A stretch of 64,000 nt of DNA, taken from positions 441,479 through 505,478 of the forward strand of contig NZ_QJJK01000004.1 of assembly GCF_003201475.1 (NCBI RefSeq), written 5' to 3'. A program made the position numbers and the translations under genes. The stretch is from Chelatococcus asaccharovorans. Lineage in GTDB: Bacteria; Pseudomonadota; Alphaproteobacteria; Rhizobiales; Beijerinckiaceae. The notes under the pieces are model-generated. The model was given only the letters and a program-made list of their open reading frames with translations, made no database searches and had not been told where the DNA came from. This document shows positions 9,472 through 17,968 of this stretch, one piece after another; within the stretch, counting starts at the first letter, position 1; each line of letters starts with the position of its first letter.

Positions 9472-10350
9472 ATGGCGAGCGTGAGCCTGAATACCGGCCG
9501 CCTCGCGGGGCCGCGTGCGGTCTCGCGCCGTGCGACGACCGAGGCGCTGCTTGCGCGCTGGCTGCTCATCGCGATCACGCTGTGCTTCCTCGCGCTGTTT
9601 CTGCTGCTGCCTCTTCTGGCTGTCTTCTCGCAGGCCTTCGCCGCGGGCCTTGAAACCTACTGGGCCGCGCTGCGCGAGCCCGATGCGCTGGCGGCCGTCC
9701 GCCTGACCCTGCTCGTCGCGGCGATTGCGGTGCCGCTCAACCTCGTTTTTGGCATCGCGGCCTCCTGGGCGATCACCAAATTCGAGTTCCGCGGCAAGAG
9801 CTTCCTGATCACGCTGATTGATCTGCCGTTCTCGGTGTCGCCGGTGGTCGCCGGCCTGATCTATGTGCTCCTGTTCGGCGCCCAGGGCTATATCGGGCCC
9901 TTTCTCAAGTCGCAGGGCCTGCAGATCGTCTTTGCTCTTCCGGGGATCGTCCTCGCCACCGTGTTCGTGACCTTCCCCTTCGTGGCGCGCGAGCTTATTC
10001 CTCTCATGCAGCAGCAGGGCACGAGCGACGAGGAGGCCGCGCTGACGCTGGGGGCCTCCGGCTTCACGGCCTTCCGCACGGTCACGCTGCCCAACATCCG
10101 CTGGGCATTGCTCTATGGCGTATTGCTGTGCAATGCGCGGGCCATGGGAGAATTCGGCGCCGTTTCGGTGGTGTCAGGGCGCATCCGGGGCATGACGAAC
10201 ACGATGCCGCTTCAGGTGGAGATACTCTACAATGAATATAACATCGTCGCAGCCTTCGCCGTTGCTTCGCTCCTCGCACTCCTCGCTCTTCTCACCCTTG
10301 CAGGGAAATCAATCCTCGAATGGCGATATGGTGACAGCCTCGACGCCTAG
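9472..10350 (+). CDS. cysW: Sulfate ABC transporter permease CysW
   Basis: This 292-residue permease is the partner of CysT in the sulfate channel. The ATG at 9472 ([13 protein letters not shown]) is chosen because the upstream extension to 9280 is translated repeat DNA. Visible features are about six hydrophobic segments, [27 protein letters not shown] and the EAA loop [44 protein letters not shown] is typical of CysW. The last 23 bases overlap the start of cysA. Confidence 0.94.
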   Translation: MASVSLNTGRLAGPRAVSRRATTEALLARWLLIAITLCFLALFLLLPLLAVFSQAFAAGLETYWAALREPDALAAVRLTLLVAAIAVPLNLVFGIAASWAITKFEFRGKSFLITLIDLPFSVSPVVAGLIYVLLFGAQGYIGPFLKSQGLQIVFALPGIVLATVFVTFPFVARELIPLMQQQGTSDEEAALTLGASGFTAFRTVTLPNIRWALLYGVLLCNARAMGEFGAVSVVSGRIRGMTNTMPLQVEILYNEYNIVAAFAVASLLALLALLTLAGKSILEWRYGDSLDA

Positions 10351-11416
10351 CTTGAACGCCGCCCGCCCGCCGGCTGGCATACGCATCGTCGGCGTCGCCA
10401 AGGATTTCGGGGGAGACGCCGCACTCCGTGGCGTCGACCTCGACATCGCGCCGGGCGAACTGGTGGCGCTGCTCGGTCCCTCCGGCTCCGGCAAGACGAC
10501 CCTGTTGCGCATCATCGCGGGCCTGGAGGATGCCAGCGCCGGCCAGGTGTTCTTCGGCGCGGACGATGCCACGCGCCTCTCGGTGCAGGAGCGCCGCGTC
10601 GGTTTCGTCTTCCAGCATTACGCCTTGTTCCGCCACATGAGCGTGTTCGACAACGTGGCCTATGGCCTGAAGGTGCGGCCGCGCGCACAGCGGCCATCCA
10701 AGGCCGAAATCCGCGAGCGGGTGCTTTCGCTGATCGACCTCGTGCAGCTCGGCGGCCTGGAGCGGCGCTATCCCTCTCAGCTCTCGGGCGGACAGCGGCA
10801 GCGCGTTGCGCTGGCGCGCGCGCTGGCGGTCGAGCCACGGGTGCTCCTCCTCGACGAGCCCTTCGGTGCGCTGGACGCCAAGGTGCGCAAGGATCTGCGC
10901 CGCTGGCTCCGCGAGATCCACGATCGGACCGGCCATACCACCGTCTTCGTGACTCATGACCAGGATGAGGCGATGGAACTCGCCGACCGGGTCGCGATCC
11001 TCAACAAGGGACGGCTGGAACAGGTGGGCACGGCCGATGAGGTCTATGAGGCCCCGGCGTCAGCCTTCGTGATGTCCTTCGTCGGCGACACGGTCAACCT
11101 GCCCGTGGTGGTGCGCGGCGGCCGCATCTTCTTTGGCGACGCGCCCCTGGAAGCGGACGTGGCTGACGCGCCGGATGGGCCGGCCGCCTTGTATCTGCGT
11201 CCGTCGAACCTGGCCTTGACCCGTTGCGATGAAGGTGGAGCCCTGGGCGGGACCGTCGTGGCGGTTCGCCGCACGGCCAACGGCCGGCGTGCCGAGGTGC
11301 TGACGGATGTCGGCGCCGCGACGGTCGAGGTTGAGCTGCCCTCCGGCAAGACGCTTGCGGCCGGAGAACGCGTCGGCCTGCATATCCTGAAGGCGCGGCT
11401 TTTCCCGACCGGTTAG
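10328..11416 (+). CDS. cysA: Sulfate ABC transporter ATPase CysA
   Basis: This 362-residue ATPase energises sulfate import. It has Walker A ([16 protein letters not shown]), signature ([16 protein letters not shown]), Walker B ([19 protein letters not shown]) and H-loop ([16 protein letters not shown]), then a C-terminal TOBE-like regulatory region. The ATG at 10328 lies inside the end of cysW; an upstream in-frame ATG at 10232 would add 32 non-family residues and is rejected. It closes the sbp-cysT-cysW-cysA operon. Confidence 0.94.
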   Translation: MVTASTPSLNAARPPAGIRIVGVAKDFGGDAALRGVDLDIAPGELVALLGPSGSGKTTLLRIIAGLEDASAGQVFFGADDATRLSVQERRVGFVFQHYALFRHMSVFDNVAYGLKVRPRAQRPSKAEIRERVLSLIDLVQLGGLERRYPSQLSGGQRQRVALARALAVEPRVLLLDEPFGALDAKVRKDLRRWLREIHDRTGHTTVFVTHDQDEAMELADRVAILNKGRLEQVGTADEVYEAPASAFVMSFVGDTVNLPVVVRGGRIFFGDAPLEADVADAPDGPAALYLRPSNLALTRCDEGGALGGTVVAVRRTANGRRAEVLTDVGAATVEVELPSGKTLAAGERVGLHILKARLFPTG

Positions 11417-11469
11417 TGCGCATTGATCGTCAGGAACGGCCTGCTGCGGCAATCGACCGGCCCCGGCGC

Positions 11470-11640
11470 CCGATGGATCCCCTTCCCGTCGCTGCGCGAC
11501 GCCGGGGATGACACGCGGGGGGTGCCCGCGCTGCTCCCTACGCCTCGGTAAGGGGCCTCGCGTCAGCGGTCGGGTGGACGTGGCAGGCGGGGTGTCATCC
11601 CCGGCGACCGGCGGAGCCGGTCGGGAAGGGGATCCATTCA
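11470..11640. repeat. Pair of palindromic repeats in inverted orientation
   Basis: The left copy reads atggatccccttcccg, a small stem, then gccggggatgacac. The right copy is its near-perfect reverse complement (gtgtcatccccggc ... cgggaaggggatccat), separated by about 75 bases. The arrangement resembles a bacterial interspersed mosaic element built from two REP-type units. It sits between cysA and the cysG promoter. Confidence 0.75.
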
Positions 11641-11726
11641 GCTTCATCCCGGCAAGGCCGGAGGCGGATCCATCGCGACAACCAGTTTTAAAATACTTAT
11701 AAATTTTGTATTTTATTTATAATCTA

Positions 11727-11764
11727 CGCGTGTTATCGTGATTTATGTAATTTACGAACACGCG
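11727..11764 (+). promoter_or_regulatory. Hairpin just upstream of the cysG start
   Basis: Perfect arms cgcgtgtt (11727-11734) and aacacgcg (11757-11764) enclose a 22-base AT-rich loop. The right arm ends 8 bases before the TTG start, covering the place where a ribosome site would lie. It could be an operator dyad or an mRNA hairpin controlling translation; the sequence does not decide. Confidence 0.4.
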
Positions 11765-11772
11765 GTGTTAAT

Positions 11773-13215
11773 TTGCCTCGTTTGCGGTTCTTCCCTGTAT
11801 CCTATGACGTTGCCGGCAAGTCCGTTGTCGTTGCGGGCGGCGGAGAGCCCGCGCTCGCGAAGCTGCGCCTTCTGGTGCGGAGCGAGGCGCGGCTTACGCT
11901 CGTGTCGCCGGATATCGACGGCGAACTGTCAGACTTCGTCCATGCGCATCGCATTCCGCATGTCGCACGGGACCTGACGCTTGCCGACATAACAGGGGCC
12001 GCGCTCCTCTTTGTCGCGACCGATGACGAGGCGCGGGATGCGCGTCTTGCGGCGCTGGGGCGACAAGCCGGCGTGCCGGTGAATGTGGTGGACCGGCCGC
12101 ATCTGTCTGACTTCGCCGTGCCGGCGATCGTCGACCGCGCGCCCGTCGCGGTGGCGATCTCGACCGATGGCTATGCACCGGTGCTGGCCCAGCGGGTGCG
12201 TGCGGCCATCGAAATGCTGCTGCCGCCGGAGTTCGGCAGGCTCGGCGAGCTTGCCGTCTCCCTGCGCGGTGCCGTTATGGCCTCGCTTGGTACCGCGCGC
12301 CATCGCCGGCGCTTCTGGGCCCGGCTGTTCGACGGCCGTAGCGCCGCGCTCGCCTTGTCCGGCGACCTCGCGGGCGCCCGGCGCGCCGCGCTCTCCGTGC
12401 TGGGCGAGAGCTTCGCGGCCGATGAAGGCGTGGTCTGGCTGATCGGGGCAGGACCCGGTGCGACCGACCTGCTCACCTTGAGAGCGCAGCGCCTGCTGCA
12501 GCAGGCGGATGTGATCGTCCATGACCGCCTCGTGCCGGCCGAGGTGGTCGAGATGGGCCGCCGGGACGCCGAGCGTATATCCGTCGGCAAGGCCAAGGGG
12601 CACCATTCCGTACCCCAGCATGAAATCGACGCGCTTCTCGTGCGGCTTGCCCGCGCGGGCAAGCAGGTGGCGCGGCTGAAAGCCGGCGACCCGCTGGTGT
12701 TCGGCCGGGCCGGCGAGGAGCTCGCGGCGCTTCGCGCCGCAGGTATCCGCCACGAAATCGTACCGGGGATCACCGCGGCGCTGGCGGCCGCCGCCGATGC
12801 CGGCGTGCCGCTGACGCTTCGCGGTGTTTCATCAACACTCGCCTTCGCGACCGGCCATGGCGCCGACGGCACCGAGCCGGCGGGCTGGGCGGAGGTCGCC
12901 CGAACGGGCGGCACGATCGCCGTCTATATGGGCGCCAGCGTTGCCGGCGACGTGTGCGAGCGGCTGGTGGGGCAGGGCGTTTCGCCGGCCACGCCGGTCG
13001 TCGCCGTGGAGAATGCCGGGCGCGCGGAGCGTCGGTTCTTCTCCGGCACGCTGGCCGAGCTTGGCCAGCTCGCGCGGCGCGACGATATCACCGGCCCGGT
13101 CATGATCCTTGTCGGCGAGGCCGTCGGGCATGGATCGGGCGAGGGCGTGTCTCTCGCCGACGAACAGGTGAGCCCGTCGCGCACCGCGCCGCGGCGTATT
13201 CCCCAGGAGGCATGA
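11773..13215 (+). CDS. cysG: Siroheme synthase CysG (precorrin-2 dehydrogenase/ferrochelatase and uroporphyrinogen-III C-methyltransferase)
   Basis: This 480-residue bifunctional enzyme makes siroheme, the prosthetic group of sulfite reductase CysI encoded two genes downstream. The N-terminal half has the NAD-binding GGGEPALAKLRLLVRSEARLTLVSPDI. The SUMT methyltransferase half (about 220-460) has VWLIGAGPGATDLLTLRAQRLLQQADVIVHDRLV, LKAGDPLVFGRAGEE and GITAALAAAADAGVPLT. The start is TTG at 11773 (MPRLRFFPVSYDVAGK); no better ATG or GTG precedes the conserved region. It opens the cysG-DUF2849-cysI-cysH cluster. Confidence 0.93.
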   Translation: MPRLRFFPVSYDVAGKSVVVAGGGEPALAKLRLLVRSEARLTLVSPDIDGELSDFVHAHRIPHVARDLTLADITGAALLFVATDDEARDARLAALGRQAGVPVNVVDRPHLSDFAVPAIVDRAPVAVAISTDGYAPVLAQRVRAAIEMLLPPEFGRLGELAVSLRGAVMASLGTARHRRRFWARLFDGRSAALALSGDLAGARRAALSVLGESFAADEGVVWLIGAGPGATDLLTLRAQRLLQQADVIVHDRLVPAEVVEMGRRDAERISVGKAKGHHSVPQHEIDALLVRLARAGKQVARLKAGDPLVFGRAGEELAALRAAGIRHEIVPGITAALAAAADAGVPLTLRGVSSTLAFATGHGADGTEPAGWAEVARTGGTIAVYMGASVAGDVCERLVGQGVSPATPVVAVENAGRAERRFFSGTLAELGQLARRDDITGPVMILVGEAVGHGSGEGVSLADEQVSPSRTAPRRIPQEA

Positions 13216-13219
13216 CCCC

Positions 13220-13546
13220 ATGAAGCGTGATGCCAAGAAGGCCGGGCCCAAGGTGGTCACGGCCAATGCCCTCGACACCGGCTGGGTCGTTTTCCTGAAG
13301 GCCGATGGCGGCTGGTCGCGCGATATCGGCGAGGCCCTCGTCGCGGAGGATCCCGACGCCGCGGCGGCCCTCGATGCGCAGGGCCTTGAAGCCGCCACCC
13401 ATAACCTGGTGGTCGAGCCTTACCTCATCGAGGTCAGGGACATCGATGGCCGCCGCGTGCCGGTCCTCCTGCGTGAGGCGATCCGCGCGGCCGGGGGGCC
13501 GACCGCCAGCACGCTGCACCGCATCGCCGAAGGCGCGGTCGTCTGA
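13220..13546 (+). CDS. DUF2849 domain protein of the sulfite reductase operon
   Basis: This 108-residue protein has the DUF2849 pattern: KVVTANALDTGWVVFLKADGGWSRDI near the start, then LEAATHNLVVEPYLIEV and the C-terminal PVLLREAIRAAGGPT. DUF2849 genes sit between siroheme synthase and sulfite reductase in many alphaproteobacteria, as here. An AGGAGG site precedes the ATG, and the gap to cysG is 4 bases. It has no signal peptide or cysteines. Its role is unknown; co-occurrence suggests a helper for sulfite reductase, perhaps in cofactor loading or electron supply, which is inference. Confidence 0.88.
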   Translation: MKRDAKKAGPKVVTANALDTGWVVFLKADGGWSRDIGEALVAEDPDAAAALDAQGLEAATHNLVVEPYLIEVRDIDGRRVPVLLREAIRAAGGPTASTLHRIAEGAVV

Positions 13547-13578
13547 GGCTGCGGCCCAGCCTATCAAGGGATTGAACG

Positions 13579-15243
13579 ATGTACCGCTATGACGAATTCG
13601 ACCGGCAGTTCGTGACCGAACGCGTCGCGGAATTCCGCGATCAGGTGGCGCGGCGCCTGAGCGGTGAGCTGACCGAAGATGAGTTCAAGCCGCTCCGGCT
13701 GATGAACGGCCTCTACCTGCAGCTCCACGCCTATATGCTGCGGATCGCCATACCCTATGGCACGCTGACGCCGCGGCAGTTGCGGCAGCTCGCCGCTATC
13801 GGCCGCCGCTATGATCGCGGCTATGGCCATTTCACGACCCGGCAGAACCTGCAGTTCCACTGGATCCACCTGAAGGACGTGCCGGATGTGCTGAGTGCGC
13901 TCGCCGAGGTGGAGATGCACGCCATCCAGACCTCGGGCAACTGCATCCGCAATGTCTCGGCTGACCATTTCGCCGGCGCCGCGGCCGATGAGGTGGCGGA
14001 TCCGCGCGTCTATGCCGAGATCCTGCGCCAGTGGTCCTCGCTTCATCCGGAATTCACCTATCTGCCGCGCAAGTTCAAGATCGCGGTATCGGCCGCGCCG
14101 GATGACCGCGCGGCGATCCAGATCCACGATATCGGCCTCGAGGTGAAGCGGAACGAGGCCGGCGAGACGGGCTTCGGGGTTTTTGTCGGCGGGGGGCTGG
14201 GACGTTCGCCCTTCATCGCCAAGAAGCTGCGCGACTTCCTGCCCGAGGCGGAGCTGCTGAGCTATTGCGAGGCGATCCTGCGCGTCTACAACCTGTTCGG
14301 CCGCCGCGACAACAAGTACAAGGCGCGCGTCAAGATCCTCCTGCACGAGGCCGGCACGGAGGAAATCTCCCGCCAGGTCGAGGAAGAGTATGAGGCGATC
14401 CGCGCGCAGGGGCGGCTCACCCTGCCGCAGGCGGAGATAGACCGCATCCGCGCCTATTTCGCGCCGCCGGAGCTCGAGGAACTGCCCGCGCGATCCGCGC
14501 GGCTCGATGCGGCGGCCGCGTCGGACGAGGGGCTGCGGCGCTTTGTGGAGCGCAATCTCGTCCCCCACAAGGTGGCGGGCTACGGCATCGTGACGATCTC
14601 GCTGAAGGCGATCGGCGCGGTCCCCGGCGATGTCACGTCCGACCAGATGGAGGCGATCGCCGACATCGCGGAGCGCTATTCGGCCGATGAGCTGCGCGTC
14701 AGCCACGAGCAGAACCTCGTCCTGCCCCATGTGAAGCTGGACGATCTGCCGGAGGTTTTTGCGCTCCTGGAGAAGGCCGGCCTTGCCACGCCGAATGCCG
14801 GGTTGATCTCGGACATCATCGCCTGCCCCGGGCTCGATTATTGCGCGCTGGCCAACGCACGCTCGATCCCGCTCGCCCAGCGCATCGCCGAGCGCTTCGG
14901 CGACCATGAGCGCCAGACGCTGATCGGCGACCTCAAGGTGAAGATCTCCGGCTGCATCAATGCCTGCGGGCACCATCACGTCGGCCACATCGGCATTCTC
15001 GGCGTCGATCGCAAGGGCGAGGAATTCTACCAGATCACGCTGGGCGGCTCCGGCGACCAGAACGCGAGCCTCGGCGATATCGTCGGCAAGGGCTTCTCCT
15101 CGGCGGAAGTGGTCGATGCCATCGAGACGATCGTCGAGACCTACCTCGCGCGCCGCGAGAACGCCGAGGAGACCTTCCTCGCCTGCTTCCGGCGGATCGG
15201 CGAAGCGCCTTTTCAGGAGGCGCTCTATGCCGACGCACAATGA
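13579..15243 (+). CDS. cysI: Sulfite reductase, siroheme and [4Fe-4S] hemoprotein (CysI type)
   Basis: This 554-residue nitrite/sulfite reductase reduces sulfite to sulfide in six electron steps. The two ferredoxin-like half domains are each followed by a sirohaem-binding region. The cluster-binding cysteines are Cys416 and Cys422 (IIACPGLDYCALAN) and Cys459 and Cys463 (ISGCINACGHHHVGHIG). FTTRQNLQFHWI and GNCIRN are family-typical. No NADPH flavoprotein (CysJ) is nearby, so a ferredoxin-like donor is likely. Nitrite reductase is the alternative reading, but the cys neighbours favour sulfite. The end overlaps the cysH start by 17 bases. Confidence 0.92.
   Translation: MYRYDEFDRQFVTERVAEFRDQVARRLSGELTEDEFKPLRLMNGLYLQLHAYMLRIAIPYGTLTPRQLRQLAAIGRRYDRGYGHFTTRQNLQFHWIHLKDVPDVLSALAEVEMHAIQTSGNCIRNVSADHFAGAAADEVADPRVYAEILRQWSSLHPEFTYLPRKFKIAVSAAPDDRAAIQIHDIGLEVKRNEAGETGFGVFVGGGLGRSPFIAKKLRDFLPEAELLSYCEAILRVYNLFGRRDNKYKARVKILLHEAGTEEISRQVEEEYEAIRAQGRLTLPQAEIDRIRAYFAPPELEELPARSARLDAAAASDEGLRRFVERNLVPHKVAGYGIVTISLKAIGAVPGDVTSDQMEAIADIAERYSADELRVSHEQNLVLPHVKLDDLPEVFALLEKAGLATPNAGLISDIIACPGLDYCALANARSIPLAQRIAERFGDHERQTLIGDLKVKISGCINACGHHHVGHIGILGVDRKGEEFYQITLGGSGDQNASLGDIVGKGFSSAEVVDAIETIVETYLARRENAEETFLACFRRIGEAPFQEALYADAQ
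15215..15229 (+). promoter_or_regulatory. Ribosome binding site deciding the cysH start
   Basis: A perfect AGGAGG at 15215-15220 is followed after 6 bases by ATG at 15227. This marks the ancestral cysH start inside the cysI end, and therefore shows that the palindromic repeats downstream lie inside the translated frame. Confidence 0.8.
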
Positions 15244-16297
15244 CGATGACGGGCGCGTCGGCGTCTCACCTCTCCCCGGCGAGGAGAGGTCGTCTGCGAA
15301 GCAGGCGGGTGAGGGGGACATGTCCCCCGAGCGGAAAGGCCCGTCTCCCCTCACCCTGTCCCTCTCCCCGGCGGGGAGAGGGGACCAAATCCCGCCAAGC
15401 GATCGCCCGGTTGCAGGGGCCCGTCAGGGTTCGGGTGAAGGCGGGGCACCCCCCTCCCATCCCTCCCCCCTTGCGGGGGAGGGGGGTGCCACGGGTAGCC
15501 TTCTTCCAGGTCGATCCGAGGACGGGGGTTTACCCCCCTCTCCAACTCTCCCCCGCAAGGGGGGAGAGCGCCTGTCGCGCGCGTCAGACGCCGATTCACA
15601 ATCTCGCGCAGAGCAGGCCGCCGCACTCGATGCGGAGATCGGCCAGCTCGCGCCAGAGGTGATCCTGCGCGAGGCGATGGCGCGTTTCCCCGGGGAACTC
15701 GCGCTGGTGTCGAGCTTCGGCGCGGAATCGGCCGTGCTGCTCCATATGGCGGCTCACATCGACCGGCATCTGCCCGTCGTCTTCGTCGATACGCTGCGCC
15801 TTTTCCCGGAAACGCTCGCCTATCGCGATGCGCTCGTCGCACGGCTCGGGCTCGCTGACGTGCGCACGGTCGGGCCGCAGCGGGCTGTCATGGAACAGGC
15901 CGATCCCTGGCATGCCCTGTTCAGGGTTGATCCCGACCGCTGCTGCCACCTGCGCAAGGTCGAGCCGCTGGCCGAAGCGCTGGTGCCGTTCGCCGCCTGG
16001 ATCACCGGCCGCAAGCGCTATCAGGCGACGACGCGGGCGGCGCTCGCGGCGGTCGAGGCTGACGCAACGCATATCAAGATTTCGCCGCTCGCCAGTTGGG
16101 GCGCTCCGGAGATCGCAGCCTATATGCAGGCCCATGCCCTGCCGGTCCACCCGCTGGTGGCCCAGGGCTATCCGTCCATCGGCTGCGCCCCCTGCACCAC
16201 CCAGGTCGCGCCGGGCGAGGACCCGCGGGCGGGGCGCTGGCGCGGCCAGGGCAAGGTTGAATGCGGCATTCATGTCAGCGCGGCGCGATCAGGTTAG
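15227..16297 (+). CDS. cysH: Assimilatory APS/PAPS reductase CysH with in-frame palindromic repeat insertion
   Basis: This thioredoxin-dependent reductase gives sulfite from APS (or PAPS). At 356 residues it is about 100 longer than usual. Residues 1-10 (MPTHNDDDGR) are followed by about 115 residues of translated palindromic DNA rich in P, G and S, then the normal core from about residue 125. The core has SSFGAESAVLLHM, the ITGRKRYQATTRA loop and the C-terminal catalytic ECGIH (Cys346). The CC pair at 239-240 plus C320 and C323 make the [4Fe-4S] pattern of APS reductases. The stop lies in the arm of a 22-bp inverted repeat. Start chosen by the AGGAGG site; an internal start after the repeats is possible. 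Confidence 0.9.
   Translation: MPTHNDDDGRVGVSPLPGEERSSAKQAGEGDMSPERKGPSPLTLSLSPAGRGDQIPPSDRPVAGARQGSGEGGAPPSHPSPLAGEGGATGSLLPGRSEDGGLPPSPTLPRKGGERLSRASDADSQSRAEQAAALDAEIGQLAPEVILREAMARFPGELALVSSFGAESAVLLHMAAHIDRHLPVVFVDTLRLFPETLAYRDALVARLGLADVRTVGPQRAVMEQADPWHALFRVDPDRCCHLRKVEPLAEALVPFAAWITGRKRYQATTRAALAAVEADATHIKISPLASWGAPEIAAYMQAHALPVHPLVAQGYPSIGCAPCTTQVAPGEDPRAGRWRGQGKVECGIHVSAARSG
15262..15580. repeat. Cluster of palindromic repeat units inside the cysH frame
   Basis: At least five stem-forming units lie in series. They are cctctccccggcgaggagagg (15269-15289), the 16-bp perfect palindrome gggggacatgtccccc (15313-15328), the 23-bp near-palindrome of ccctctcccc type at 15360-15382, a ccctcccccc / gggggagggg stem around 15465-15490, and a cccccctctcc / ggggggagag stem around 15532-15570. 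The whole run has no stop codon in the cysH frame. Such units are usually intergenic. Confidence 0.85.
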
Positions 16298-16338
16298 CTG
16301 CGTTCAGACGGATCCATCTGAACGCAGCTAACCTGATC
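16287..16338. repeat. Perfect 22-bp inverted repeat spanning the cysH stop
   Basis: Arms at 16287-16308 and 16317-16338 are exact reverse complements of 22 bases with an 8-base loop (cggatcca). The cysH stop codon (16295-16297) is in the left arm. It could act as a transcription pause or mRNA-stabilising hairpin between cysH and the DUF934 gene, though there is no T tract for termination. Confidence 0.9.
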
Positions 16339-16353
16339 AATTTCAGACTATCG

Positions 16354-16401
16354 GAGCATGCTTATGGCGAAAAACCGCTCACAGTTTTTCGCAGCATGCT
16401 C
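16354..16401. repeat. Second two-step inverted repeat before the DUF934 gene
   Basis: Paired blocks gagcatgct and gcgaaaaac on the left match gtttttcgc and agcatgctc on the right. Together they form a two-part stem immediately downstream of the 22-bp inverted repeat. The stem ends 25 bases before the next start codon. Confidence 0.8.
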
Positions 16402-16425
16402 TGGCGTTGCGAGAAGGAGCGCCTG

Positions 16426-16947
16426 ATGCCCCTGTTCAAGAATGGTGCCTTCGTTGACGATCCCTGGCAGACCCTGGCCGACGATGTCGCCGTGCCGGCG
16501 GATCGCGCGGTCATCGTCAGCAAGGCGCGGTATCTCGCCGAGCGGGATGACCTTTCCGGCCGCAATGCACCGCTGGGGCTCCTGTTGCAGCCGGGGGAGG
16601 AGCTGGAGGCGGTCGAGGCTGATATTCCCCGCTTCGCGGTGATCGCGCTCGCCTTTCCCAAATTCAACGACGGCCGCTCCTATTCCGTGGCTCGCCTCCT
16701 GCGCGAGCGGCACGGCTTTGCGGGCGAACTGCGGGCAACCGGTAATATCCTGCGGGATCAGGTGAATTTCCTGCATCGTTGCGGTTTCGATGCGCTCGAG
16801 GTGACCCATACCGGAACCATCGCGGCTCTGGAGAAGGGGGCGATCACATTCGTGCACAGGCATTATCAGCCTGCGGCAATCGACGCCGCGGAGGTTGCGC
16901 CTCCCGCCGGCCGGCCGCGGCTGAGGGTGACACCTGGCGAAGCTTAA
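16426..16947 (+). CDS. DUF934 (COG3749) family protein of the sulfur cluster
   Basis: This 173-residue protein starts with ATG at 16426 ([14 protein letters not shown]) after a GAAGGAG site. DUF934 proteins are encoded with cysH and cysI in proteobacteria and have been annotated loosely as oxidoreductases. Visible conserved stretches are [31 protein letters not shown] and [16 protein letters not shown]. No cofactor motif is obvious and only one cysteine is present. An upstream in-frame extension runs through the inverted repeats and is rejected. The function is inferred from context as an accessory to sulfite or sulfate reduction. Confidence 0.85.
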   Translation: MPLFKNGAFVDDPWQTLADDVAVPADRAVIVSKARYLAERDDLSGRNAPLGLLLQPGEELEAVEADIPRFAVIALAFPKFNDGRSYSVARLLRERHGFAGELRATGNILRDQVNFLHRCGFDALEVTHTGTIAALEKGAITFVHRHYQPAAIDAAEVAPPAGRPRLRVTPGEA

Positions 16948-16990
16948 CGCAATCCGGGTTAACCGGCGTGCCATTTTCAGGATCGATGCA

Positions 16991-17968
16991 ATGACCTATC
17001 CCTTGCGGGCTGACCTCGCCGGTGATGCTGATCTGTCTGCCCTCGCCGTTGATCGGGAGGCCAGACCCGCGCTGTCGCCCCATCTCAAGCGCCTCGAAGC
17101 CGAGGCCATCCACATCATGCGGGAGGTTGCCGCGGAATTCGCCAAGCCGGTCATGCTCTATTCGATCGGCAAGGACTCATCGGTGATGCTGCATCTGGCG
17201 CGCAAGGCGTTCTTCCCCTCCAAGCCGCCTTTTCCGCTCATGCATGTCGATACGACGTGGAAGTTCCGGGAGATGATCAGCTTCCGCGATGAGACCGCGA
17301 AGGCGCTCGACTGGGAACTGATCGTCCATGTGAACGAGGAGGGTGTCGCGCGTGGCGTCGATCCCTTCCGCTCCGGCTCGGCCGTGCACACGCAGGTCAT
17401 GAAGACGGAGGGGTTGAAGCAGGCTCTCGACAGATGGGGCTTCGACGCGGCCTTCGGCGGCGCCCGCCGGGACGAGGAGAAAAGCCGGGCGAAGGAGCGC
17501 ATCTTCTCCCACCGCACGGCAAGCCATGCCTGGGATCCACGCAACCAGCGCCCGGAACTCTGGCGGGTGTTCAACACGCGGATCGGCCCGGGCGAATCGA
17601 TGCGCGTCTTCCCGCTCTCCAACTGGACCGAGCTCGACGTCTGGCAGTATATCGCCGCCGAGGGCATTCCCGTGGTGCCGCTCTATTTCGCCGCCGAGCG
17701 GCCGGTCGTAAAGCGCAATGGCGCGCTCATCATGGTCGATGACGAGCGCATGCCGCTCGACCCCGGTGAACAGCCGGAGCTGCGGCGCGTCCGCTTCCGC
17801 ACGCTCGGCTGCTACCCCCTGACGGGGGCCATTCGGTCCGACGCCACGACCCTGGACGATATCGTCGCCGAGCTCCTCGCCTCGAAGGTCTCGGAACGCC
17901 AGGGCCGCGTGATCGACCAGGACGAGCAGTCGTCCATGGAGCGCAAGAAGCGCGAGGGGTATTTCTGA
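16991..17968 (+). CDS. cysD: Sulfate adenylyltransferase subunit 2 CysD
   Basis: This 325-residue catalytic subunit of ATP sulfurylase forms APS from ATP and sulfate with CysN. It has the PP-loop-like [34 protein letters not shown] and [19 protein letters not shown], all typical of CysD. The start is ATG at 16991, with the family-like [22 protein letters not shown] following. The TGA overlaps the ATG of cysNC by one base, so the two subunits are probably made in step. Confidence 0.96.
   Translation: MTYPLRADLAGDADLSALAVDREARPALSPHLKRLEAEAIHIMREVAAEFAKPVMLYSIGKDSSVMLHLARKAFFPSKPPFPLMHVDTTWKFREMISFRDETAKALDWELIVHVNEEGVARGVDPFRSGSAVHTQVMKTEGLKQALDRWGFDAAFGGARRDEEKSRAKERIFSHRTASHAWDPRNQRPELWRVFNTRIGPGESMRVFPLSNWTELDVWQYIAAEGIPVVPLYFAAERPVVKRNGALIMVDDERMPLDPGEQPELRRVRFRTLGCYPLTGAIRSDATTLDDIVAELLASKVSERQGRVIDQDEQSSMERKKREGYF

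Larger units (their letters stand above)
11417..11772. other. Intergenic region before cysG: inverted repeat pair and AT-rich promoter
   Basis: This stretch has two parts. The left part (11470-11640) holds two inverted copies of a palindromic repeat. The right part (11685-11772) is very AT-rich and probably holds the cysG operon promoter. It shares the 9-mer aattttgta (11702-11710) with the sbp leader (7021-7029). An 8-bp hairpin ends just before the cysG start. Confidence 0.6.

Noticed and set aside
13564..15354. 596-codon frame on the minus strand opposite cysI
   Set aside because: Antisense shadow of a GC-rich gene; its composition is arginine- and leucine-rich with no family motif, while cysI reads cleanly.
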